Below are positions 1 to 5,103 of a stretch of 7,108 bases of DNA, piece by piece. This DNA comes from Thermococci archaeon. Lineage in GTDB: Archaea > Methanobacteriota_B > Thermococci > Thermococcales > Thermococcaceae. Under the pieces are notes generated by a model. That model was not told where the DNA came from and ran no database searches. It was given only the letters and a program-made list of their open reading frames with translations. The position numbers and the translations under genes are program-made. The stretch spans positions 1 through 7,108 of the forward strand of contig QMUE01000065.1 in assembly GCA_003663535.1 (NCBI GenBank), read 5' to 3'. Position 1 is the stretch's first letter; each line of letters opens with the position of its first letter.

Positions 1-218
1 CCGGCCACCTCTTGGGCAACTATTTGAATTTCCTTACTAAGATCTCCCCCAAGCCGTTTATATTTTCCAGTTAGATATTTACTAACCATCGCTTGTGTGA
101 TGCCCAAATATTCTGCTATTTTCGCCTGAGTTAATCCTCTAGAATACAAAATACGGGCTATATCAGCCCTTAAATTTGGCATCACTTCTTCCGCCCAAAA
201 CTCACAGGGGGTTTTCAC
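1..218 (-). CDS. Helix-turn-helix transcriptional regulator, N-terminal part (COG2522-like), cut by the window edge
   Basis: Seen: an open frame of 72 complete codons that runs off the left edge. The product begins MKTPCEFWAEEVMPNLR and carries a helix-turn-helix of XRE/lambda-repressor type at about residues 29-53, with the recognition part GITQAMVSKYLTGKY. A start with MKTPCE followed by this helix-turn-helix is, from memory, characteristic of the archaeal COG2522 predicted regulators, some of which carry a C-terminal ligand-binding domain such as ThiN. That part lies outside the window, so the effector is unknown. I chose the GTG at 216-218 because GGTGA (minus strand, 224-228) sits 5 nt upstream and the family motif begins there; an in-frame GTG nine bases further upstream (225-227) overlaps this site. 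The gene diverges from the C5-epimerase pair across a shared promoter region, so it may control itself and that pair. This role is inferred only from position. Confidence 0.8.
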   Translation of the reverse strand, partial: MKTPCEFWAEEVMPNLRADIARILYSRGLTQAKIAEYLGITQAMVSKYLTGKYKRLGGDLSKEIQIVAQEVA

Positions 219-250
219 ATTAATCACCAAATATTTATTTTTAAAACTCA

Positions 251-264
251 GTTATAAATTTTTG
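251..264 (-). promoter_or_regulatory. Archaeal BRE/TATA promoter of the HTH regulator gene
   Basis: Read on the minus strand the bases are CAAAAATTTATAAC, a good match to the Thermococcales BRE/TATA pattern (A-rich BRE followed by TTTATA). Transcription would start about 25 nt downstream, near 230, giving a leader of roughly 12 nt that contains the GGTGA ribosome site. The element is the left arm of the 253-279 inverted repeat. Confidence 0.65.
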
Positions 265-279
265 CTGGAAAAATTTATA
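253..279. repeat. Perfect 11-bp inverted repeat formed by two divergent TATA elements
   Basis: TATAAATTTTT (253-263) and AAAAATTTATA (269-279) are exact reverse complements separated by GCTGG (264-268). Each arm is the BRE/TATA element of one of the two diverging genes, so the symmetry may simply reflect two good promoters placed back to back. With only 5 bp between the BRE sides, two TBP/TFB complexes would be very crowded. A regulator bound here could affect both genes at once. Confidence 0.7.
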
Positions 280-280
280 T
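268..280 (+). promoter_or_regulatory. Archaeal BRE/TATA promoter of the C5-epimerase gene pair
   Basis: GAAAAATTTATAT fits the BRE/TATA consensus of Thermococcales. A start about 25 nt downstream, near 300-303, would leave a leader of about 10 nt carrying GTGAGGAG (303-310) just before the ATG at 313. No other promoter-like element is seen before the second epimerase, so this one probably drives both genes. Confidence 0.65.
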
Positions 281-312
281 TCTCACCTTCTTTTAAACTA
301 TTGTGAGGAGAT

Positions 313-1851
313 ATGAAGTTAATTAAAACAATAGGAGTTCTTATTTTGGTGAGTCTTTCACTTGGGTGTATTACAGTTGAAGATTCTATCTCATCCTCCC
401 CTACAGGTTCCAAAGTCGAGATCTATGTCCAAATAGATGAAAAAAGCGCTGCTTTTGACATTCTAGAGATTCAGGTGAAAATTGGGAACAAGACTATAAA
501 CGACTTCAACAAACCAAATTTTGTTGGATACGCTAGTGAGACTAATGGAGAAGTAGAAGTAACATTTGTTGTAAATGTCAATGGTAAGGACTGGTATGGA
601 AAGAAAGTGAGTGCTAGAGACCTGATTAACCTCAAATTTCCACATGGGGAAAAAATACTGATAACGCTAGAACTGTACTACGAAGATGAAACTCTTAGAA
701 TTAAAGATGAAACTGAGAAGTCCGGTATAATAGGGGAAAAAATTCCGGATGACGTGTTTATGTCCTCCGAAGAGGCCCTAGTAAAAGAAATCCAAAGAGT
801 ATACGGAGAGGTACCAAATAAAATTAAAGAAGAACTCAAAATAAATAAAAAAATTAGAGAAGAATTCCTAAGCAAATATTCCGAAACAGGCACCCTCACA
901 TATCTTCGCTCATACAGAGATTCTTTCTATGCGATAAGGGCCTTTGGAGAACTCGCAAAGTGGAAAGGTCTCAGCATGCTTGATATAAAGGCATTTAATT
1001 TAACTTTAAAAGCCAATAATGAATATTATTCCAGATATCCATCCCCCCAGAAAGACTTTTCCGTAGTGATATTTTCTGAAAATAGTCCCTATTATTCCCC
1101 CATAAGAATTAAAGGAGCCCTTAATACCTCATTGCCCTTCTTATATTATAGAGGTAGGGGTTTAAGCTATTATCCTGTGAGTGCTATCCATTGGGCCGAA
1201 ATATACTTCAAACGAGGAAATTATGAAATAGCATTACAATTTCTAAACAATCTCCAAGAATTCATATATTTCGGAAACTACAACACCAAGGACTATGCTC
1301 TGTTCCTCAATTATTTCCATTTTGAGAATTCCTCTATCCCATGGGTTTCAGGTTATGCTCAAGGAATGGGTGCAGGATTGTACGCAAAAGCATACCAAAT
1401 AACAAAAAACGAAACGTACTTAAAAATCGCAAAACTACTCCTAGATTCCTTTGATTTACCTTTGAAAAAGAATGGATTTGTTTCAAACACAAAATACGGC
1501 CCATGGTATCTTGAATACAACTACAACTCAAATGAGTTGGTCTTGAACGGGCATATAATAGCATTGCAAGGCCTCTACTACTACTGGGAAATCACAAAAG
1601 ATGAAAAAGCATGGCAACTCTTTCAAGCTGGTGTTGAGAGCACGAAAAAAGCACTCCCAATTTTTGACACCAACTCATGGAGCAAGTATTCAAACATTCA
1701 TGGGGATGCAAGTGAATTCTACCATAGACTCCATATCCAGCTCTTAAAATGGTTGTATGACGTTACTGGCGATGAATACTTTCTCAATTATGCGAGAAAA
1801 TGGAACAATTACCTTATCTATAGGGGATTACCACCCGAAGATCTCGGGTGA
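313..1851 (+). CDS. Lipoprotein with C-terminal D-glucuronyl C5-epimerase-like domain (paralogue 1)
   Basis: A 512-residue protein. Residues 1-19 form a lipoprotein signal with the lipobox LSLGC (Cys19), so the mature protein is probably lipid-anchored outside the membrane. Residues about 33-130 look like a beta-sandwich domain (alternating strands, TNGEVEVTFVVNV). A charged helical linker follows (about 150-220), then the catalytic-type domain (about 225-500). That domain shows PVSAIHWAEIYFKRGNYEIAL (287-307), IPWVSGYAQGMGAGLYAKAY (342-361), LEYNYNSNELVLNGHIIALQ (400-419) and YHRLHIQLLKWLY (470-482). These resemble the C-terminal domain of glucuronyl C5-epimerase (Pfam C5-epim_C), including the WVSGxxQG, EEYP..VLNG and YHxxHIxQL blocks of animal GLCE. 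The known animal activity converts D-glucuronate to L-iduronate within a polymer; substrate and activity here are inferred. GGAG lies just before the ATG. The gene ends 5 bp before the ATG of its paralogue. Confidence 0.82.
   Translation: MKLIKTIGVLILVSLSLGCITVEDSISSSPTGSKVEIYVQIDEKSAAFDILEIQVKIGNKTINDFNKPNFVGYASETNGEVEVTFVVNVNGKDWYGKKVSARDLINLKFPHGEKILITLELYYEDETLRIKDETEKSGIIGEKIPDDVFMSSEEALVKEIQRVYGEVPNKIKEELKINKKIREEFLSKYSETGTLTYLRSYRDSFYAIRAFGELAKWKGLSMLDIKAFNLTLKANNEYYSRYPSPQKDFSVVIFSENSPYYSPIRIKGALNTSLPFLYYRGRGLSYYPVSAIHWAEIYFKRGNYEIALQFLNNLQEFIYFGNYNTKDYALFLNYFHFENSSIPWVSGYAQGMGAGLYAKAYQITKNETYLKIAKLLLDSFDLPLKKNGFVSNTKYGPWYLEYNYNSNELVLNGHIIALQGLYYYWEITKDEKAWQLFQAGVESTKKALPIFDTNSWSKYSNIHGDASEFYHRLHIQLLKWLYDVTGDEYFLNYARKWNNYLIYRGLPPEDLG
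1529..1601 (+). repeat. Near-identical 73-bp block shared with 2671-2743 (copy in paralogue 1)
   Basis: These 73 bases differ from 2671-2743 at one position only (C at 1542, T at 2684, a silent change in a Val codon). The last 59 bases are identical. Beyond 1601 the similarity between the two genes collapses at once. Confidence 0.9.
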
Positions 1852-1856
1852 ATCCA

Positions 1857-2972
1857 ATGAAGAAAATCTACTCTCTGCTCTTGATCTTCCTTCTTTTGAT
1901 GGCTTCATATTTTGGAAGCTTTGAACTTTCAAAGAGAACCATACTAGAAAAATCGAAAGATGTAGAAGGCATTCTGAATGAGAACGAAAGAGTTGTTTTA
2001 AATAATTTTCTCAAGTTCCTAAGCACCACGAATGTCCTTTTCTTATTTTCAAGTATAGAAGCATCTTATCCCACAAAAACCTTTGCGAAGGCTTGGAAAA
2101 GAGAAGAGAACATAAGCAGGGGGCAGATAAGGATGCTTTACTTAACTTTAAAGGCCAATAATGAATACTACTCCAAGTACATCTCTCCTTTAAAGAGCTT
2201 CCATCCCATAACCTTTGGAAATAAAAGCCCCTATGAGAAAGTATTCTTTGCTAAAGGAGATCTTAACACCTCTCTTCCTTTCGTTCATTACAATTTTAGA
2301 GGTCTCGTTCTTTATCCAGTAAGTGCCCTTCACTGGGCTGATATATACTTTAAAAATGGGAATACGAAGGAGGCCCTTAGGATCTTAGACGAACTGAGAG
2401 ATGTCATGGTTGTCAAGAAGAAAGATGGAGTCGAGTATGCTTTGTTTTTGAATTATTTTCATTTTGAGAATTCTTCTATCCCATGGGTTTCTGGTTATGC
2501 TCAAGGACTGGGAGCAGGATTATACGCAAAAGCCTACCAAATAACAAAAAACAAAACATACCTAAAAACAGCAAAACTACTCCTAAACTCTTTTCAAATC
2601 CCATACAAAGATGGGGGGTTTGTTGTAGAGTATCCCTATGGGCTCTGGATACTAGAATATGGCTATAACCCAAATGAGTTGGTTTTGAACGGGCATATAA
2701 TAGCATTGCAAGGCCTCTACTACTACTGGGAAATCACAAAAGACTCTTACGCCAAAGAATTATTTGATAACGGAACAACCTCCGTCGCAAAAGCTCTTCC
2801 AGATTTTGAGAAAGACGGATGGAGTTTGTATTCAAATATTCACGGAAAAGCAATGAGAAAATACCACGAACTCCACATTCAGCTCCTAGAATGGCTCTAT
2901 GAAAAAACAGGGAATGAAATTTTTAAAGAATATGCAGAAAGATGGAAAAGATCACTCAATAATGTGCGGTAG
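1857..2972 (+). CDS. Signal-anchored D-glucuronyl C5-epimerase-like protein (paralogue 2)
   Basis: A 371-residue protein. I place the start at ATG 1857 because GGTGA (1847-1851) lies 5 nt upstream; a GTG at 1848 would overlap the previous stop codon and use that same site. Residues 5-20 are hydrophobic with no lipobox Cys, so this is a signal peptide or, more likely, an N-terminal membrane anchor. The domain from about residue 95 to 367 matches paralogue 1 closely: residues 195-246 differ at only 4 of 52 positions, and the motifs IPWVSGYAQGLGAG, LEYGYNPNELVLNGH and YHELHIQLLEWLY are kept. The beta-rich N-terminal domain of paralogue 1 is missing. The two form a tight operon. Several N-x-S/T sequons (N85, N122, N137, N205, N232, N305) are compatible with glycosylation outside the cell. 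The polymer acted on is unknown, and no glycosyltransferase is present in the window. Its 3' end overlaps the opposing S-component gene. Confidence 0.8.
   Translation: MKKIYSLLLIFLLLMASYFGSFELSKRTILEKSKDVEGILNENERVVLNNFLKFLSTTNVLFLFSSIEASYPTKTFAKAWKREENISRGQIRMLYLTLKANNEYYSKYISPLKSFHPITFGNKSPYEKVFFAKGDLNTSLPFVHYNFRGLVLYPVSALHWADIYFKNGNTKEALRILDELRDVMVVKKKDGVEYALFLNYFHFENSSIPWVSGYAQGLGAGLYAKAYQITKNKTYLKTAKLLLNSFQIPYKDGGFVVEYPYGLWILEYGYNPNELVLNGHIIALQGLYYYWEITKDSYAKELFDNGTTSVAKALPDFEKDGWSLYSNIHGKAMRKYHELHIQLLEWLYEKTGNEIFKEYAERWKRSLNNVR
2671..2743 (+). repeat. Near-identical 73-bp block shared with 1529-1601 (copy in paralogue 2)
   Basis: This is the partner of the block at 1529-1601, at a constant offset of 1142 bases. 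It encodes the NELVLNGHIIALQGLYYYWE part of the catalytic domain. Confidence 0.9.
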
Positions 2973-3536
2973 TGCCCTAATAACCGGTAGAGAGACGAAA
3001 ACCCCAACTATAATATCTACGGCACTTTGGATGGCATTTGGGATGCCTATTACCAGCCAGAATGGGATATGGAACCATTCCTCAATCGTTGGAATCACCT
3101 GCTCTTTTGGAATACCAAGCCAGAGAGGTAGAGCATAGTAATAGTTCATAGCAACCATGGCTGGAATTCTGATTGCAATGCCTATAATATATGCGAGCAC
3201 TACAAAGATCACAAACTTTTTCTCATTGCAATTCTTAAAATCGAATTTTGTTATCCTCTTAGCTATTTCAAGACCTAACACTAAACTCAAAGTTGCAAAG
3301 AATTTCATACTAGCCCCAAGCCAGGAAGCAGACGATACCAAACTTAACCCCACAAAGAGCAAAATTAAAGCTGTTACACTGCTCCAGAATCCCATAATAA
3401 CGTAAATAATTATCATCGGAACGGCCACCAAGTCAATGCTCATTCCCCACTGGGTTGGAACTTTAAGTGGAGAAACTTCAAGAACAAGTGATAAACTTAA
3501 CAGCAACCCTATCAGAGCTATCTCTCTTGCTTTCAT
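2952..3536 (-). CDS. ECF transporter S component (integral membrane substrate-binding subunit), substrate unknown
   Basis: A 194-residue, strongly hydrophobic protein with about six membrane segments (roughly 5-24, 33-50, 54-68, 72-93, 108-128, 158-186). The stretch IDLVAVPMIIIYVIMGFWSS (34-53) and GASMKFFATLSLVLGLEIAK (74-93) resemble S components of energy-coupling-factor vitamin transporters (Pfam ECF_trnsprt), with some likeness to RibU. The substrate cannot be read from the sequence. An S component binds the vitamin and needs an EcfT membrane partner and ATPases EcfA/A', none of which is in the window, so it probably shares an energizing module encoded elsewhere. The ATG at 3534-3536 is chosen because GGTGA (minus strand, 3541-3545) precedes it by 4 nt. 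A longer frame from 3602 would start upstream of the promoter TATA and add a polar, implausible N-terminus. The gene overlaps the end of the second epimerase gene by 21 bp, tail to tail. Confidence 0.75.
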   Translation of the reverse strand: MKAREIALIGLLLSLSLVLEVSPLKVPTQWGMSIDLVAVPMIIIYVIMGFWSSVTALILLFVGLSLVSSASWLGASMKFFATLSLVLGLEIAKRITKFDFKNCNEKKFVIFVVLAYIIGIAIRIPAMVAMNYYYALPLWLGIPKEQVIPTIEEWFHIPFWLVIGIPNAIQSAVDIIVGVFVSLPVIRALPHIIE

Positions 3537-3566
3537 TTTATCACCACAGAATTTTTTGTTCCAATA

Positions 3567-3580
3567 TTTATAAAATTTTG
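3567..3580 (-). promoter_or_regulatory. BRE/TATA promoter of the S-component gene
   Basis: The minus-strand sequence CAAAATTTTATAAA fits an archaeal BRE/TATA. The expected start near 3547 gives a leader of about 11 nt with the GGTGA site. TTGTTCC half-sites lie on each side: 3578-3584 overlaps the BRE end and 3556-3562 falls between TATA and the start. Confidence 0.6.
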
Positions 3581-3620
3581 TTCCGTTATTGGAACAATGC
3601 ATAGAACAACTTTGGGAGGC

Positions 3621-3634
3621 AAAGCCTTTATATG
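3621..3634 (+). promoter_or_regulatory. BRE/TATA promoter of the cysteine desulfurase gene
   Basis: AAAGCCTTTATATG matches the AAAnnTTTATA pattern. The expected transcription start is near 3653, about 12 nt before the ATG at 3666, leaving room for the GGTGG site (3656-3660). This placement argues against a translation start further upstream. Confidence 0.65.
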
Positions 3635-3665
3635 TTCTATGAAGCTAATCCTCATGGTGGTTCAT

Positions 3666-4862
3666 ATGAAGATACCAGAGGACGTCCGAAAAGACATTCC
3701 TTTAACCCAGGAGGTTATATATTTTGACAACACTGCGACTTCTCTAACTCCCAAGCCAGTTGTTGAAGCTATGGATGAGTACTATTTAAAATACAGAGCC
3801 AATGTCCATCGTGGAGTGCACAGGCTTTCTCAAAAGGCAACTCATGAATACGAAAAATCAAGAGAAATCACGGCCAAGTTTATTGGAGCAAAGTTTGAAG
3901 AGATAGTTTTTACAAAAAATACGAGTGAAAGCCTTAACTTAGCTGCTTTAGGACTTGAAGGAGTGTTAAAAAAGGGTGATAAGATAGTCACAACTCCTTA
4001 TGAGCACCACTCCGATTTACTCCCATGGCAGCGATTAACCAAAAAACTAGACCTCAAACTGGAGATAATTGAAGGAGACAACGAAGGTAATTTGGATTTA
4101 GCAGATGCGGAAAAGAAGATCAAAAGGGCAAAACTTGTGGCGGTTCAACACGTCTCTAATGCTCTCGGAGTTATTCATGAAGTTGAAGAACTTGGAAAGA
4201 TGGCAAAAGATGAAGGGGCAATATTTGTGGTGGATGCAGCTCAAAGCGCTGGACACATGGAAGTAGACGTGAACAAACTCCATGCAGACTTCTTGGCATT
4301 CTCAGGCCATAAAGGTCCAATGGGACCAACAGGAATAGGCGTGCTCTATATAAGGGATGAGTTCTTCGACGTATTTGAACCTCCATTGATAGGGGGAGGG
4401 ACTATTGAAGACGTTGATCTTTATGATTACAAGCTTACTCAACCTCCAGAGCGCTTTGAAGCAGGTACACCCAATATTGGTGGAGCAATAGGCCTTGCAG
4501 CGGGGATAAAGTACATAGAAAAAATCGGTATAGATAAAATCGAAAAGCAGGAACACGAGCTTGTGAAAAGGATAACTGAAGGATTAACAGAACTCGAAAT
4601 TCCATGGTATGGACCAAGAGACCTGAAGAAACATGCAGGAGTTGTGAGCTTTAACGTTCCACCATTGCACCCACATGATGTTGCCTCAGTGCTAGATGAG
4701 CACAACATCATGGTGAGAAGCGGTCACCACTGTGCATTGCCAGTAATGAAAAAACTGGGTATAAATGGAACTGTGAGAGCATCGTTCCACGTATACAACA
4801 GCCTTGAAGAAGTTGAGACATTCCTTGGGGTTATGGAAGAGCTTGTGAAGAGTTTGAGATGA
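3666..4862 (+). CDS. Cysteine desulfurase, group II (SufS/CsdA type)
   Basis: A 398-residue PLP enzyme that takes sulfur from L-cysteine, forming alanine and an enzyme-bound persulfide used for Fe-S clusters or sulfur-containing cofactors; it acts in the cytoplasm. Key residues are in place: His115 (EHHSD) to stack on PLP, Asp190 (VVDAAQ) for the pyridine nitrogen, Gln193, Lys216 in FSGHKGPMGPTG as the PLP Schiff-base lysine, Cys356 in RSGHHCALP as the persulfide cysteine, and Arg371 for the substrate carboxylate. The short RxGHHCAxP loop marks group II rather than the IscS/NifS group I. Length is normal (E. coli SufS has 406 residues). ATG 3666 is chosen because GGTGG (3656-3660) is 5 nt upstream and the promoter lies between it and the in-frame ATG at 3597. 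No scaffold or sufBC gene adjoins it. It diverges from the S-component gene over a shared control region. Confidence 0.93.
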   Translation: MKIPEDVRKDIPLTQEVIYFDNTATSLTPKPVVEAMDEYYLKYRANVHRGVHRLSQKATHEYEKSREITAKFIGAKFEEIVFTKNTSESLNLAALGLEGVLKKGDKIVTTPYEHHSDLLPWQRLTKKLDLKLEIIEGDNEGNLDLADAEKKIKRAKLVAVQHVSNALGVIHEVEELGKMAKDEGAIFVVDAAQSAGHMEVDVNKLHADFLAFSGHKGPMGPTGIGVLYIRDEFFDVFEPPLIGGGTIEDVDLYDYKLTQPPERFEAGTPNIGGAIGLAAGIKYIEKIGIDKIEKQEHELVKRITEGLTELEIPWYGPRDLKKHAGVVSFNVPPLHPHDVASVLDEHNIMVRSGHHCALPVMKKLGINGTVRASFHVYNSLEEVETFLGVMEELVKSLR

Positions 4863-4892
4863 GTCCTTCTTTTCTTATTGTTTTTAATTTCG
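4863..4892 (+). terminator. T-rich terminator after the desulfurase gene
   Basis: Directly after the stop codon come several runs of T (TTCTTTTCTTATTG, then TTTTTAATTT) with no stem. Archaeal RNA polymerase commonly terminates at such T-rich tracts. Confidence 0.55.
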
Positions 4893-5103
4893 AAAATTTA
4901 TGCTTATTCTAAAAAACTCTGAAAAAAGTTATTTTGTATAAACCGTTTCTCATCGTTCATAGTGACATTTTGCCCTATCATGTAAAATTTAATCCCATAA
5001 AACTTACTAAAAAAGGCTTAAAATGAAAATGAAACGTTCCGGAACGTTCTTTTCACCGAGTTCCTAAAATAAGTAAAAAGCCTAGTTAAGAATGGTGATG
5101 GAC
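4893..5103. other. Intergenic region before the helical-repeat gene
   Basis: About 210 AT-rich bases between the desulfurase terminator and the next gene. No open frame longer than about a dozen codons with a ribosome site is seen, and no tRNA or convincing C/D-box RNA. It holds a perfect 16-bp palindrome at 5033-5048. Two candidate TATA elements are present: AAGGCTTAAAATG (5012-5024) and CCTAAAATAA (5063-5072). The second would give the short leader typical of this window; the first would put the palindrome over the transcription start. Confidence 0.5.
5033..5048. promoter_or_regulatory. Perfect 16-bp palindrome AACGTTCCGGAACGTT, candidate operator
   Basis: AACGTTCC is followed without spacer by its exact reverse complement GGAACGTT. 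It lies 55 bp before the start codon of the helical-repeat protein and is flanked by both candidate TATA elements. Its core GTTCC/GGAAC is the same as in the half-sites at 3578-3597, but with no spacer in place of 6 bp. In otherwise AT-rich intergenic DNA it stands out as a likely binding site for a dimeric regulator. Confidence 0.6.

Larger units (their letters stand above)
3556..3641. promoter_or_regulatory. Cluster of TTGTTCY half-sites: probable operator region for the divergent S-component and desulfurase genes
   Basis: Half-sites are TTGTTCC at 3556-3562 and 3578-3584 (22 bp apart), its reverse complement GGAACAA at 3591-3597, AGAACAA at 3603-3609 (reverse of TTGTTCT) and ATGTTCT at 3632-3638. 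The second and third form a perfect inverted repeat with 7-bp arms and a 6-bp spacer. The last two sit in a second perfect inverted repeat, CATAGAACA (3600-3608) and TGTTCTATG (3633-3641), which brackets the desulfurase TATA box. The positions around both promoters suggest binding by a dimeric regulator that I cannot name. Confidence 0.55.

Noticed and set aside
1334..2706. Similar minus-strand open frames of 76 codons at 1334-1564 and 2476-2706
   Set aside because: They resemble each other only because they are antisense to the duplicated epimerase domain. They have no own promoter or ribosome site.
2899..3138. Plus-strand open frame of 79 codons inside the S-component region
   Set aside because: It lies antisense to a gene with clear membrane-protein pattern, has no ribosome site and no recognisable product.
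3578..3597. SurR (sulfur response regulator) binding site, GTTn3AAC, near the desulfurase
   Set aside because: The repeat has GTTCC-N6-GGAAC, so the GTT-to-AAC spacing is 10, not 3. I see no GTTn3AAC arrangement in this control region.
3537..3602. Extension of the S component to an ATG at 3602 on the minus strand
   Set aside because: It reads through the promoter and operator repeats and adds a polar stretch unlike a membrane-protein start. GGTGA directly precedes the ATG at 3536.
3597..3665. A 23-residue N-terminal extension of the desulfurase from the ATG at 3597
   Set aside because: The extension would start upstream of the TATA box at 3621-3634. The ATG at 3666 has GGTGG at the right distance, and the family's N-terminus begins there.
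4893..5103. C/D-box small RNA in the intergenic region, as is common in Thermococcales
   Set aside because: CTGA at 4919 and GATGA-like bases on the minus strand near 4954 occur, but no proper C box (RTGATGA) pairs with a D box at a fitting distance on either strand.
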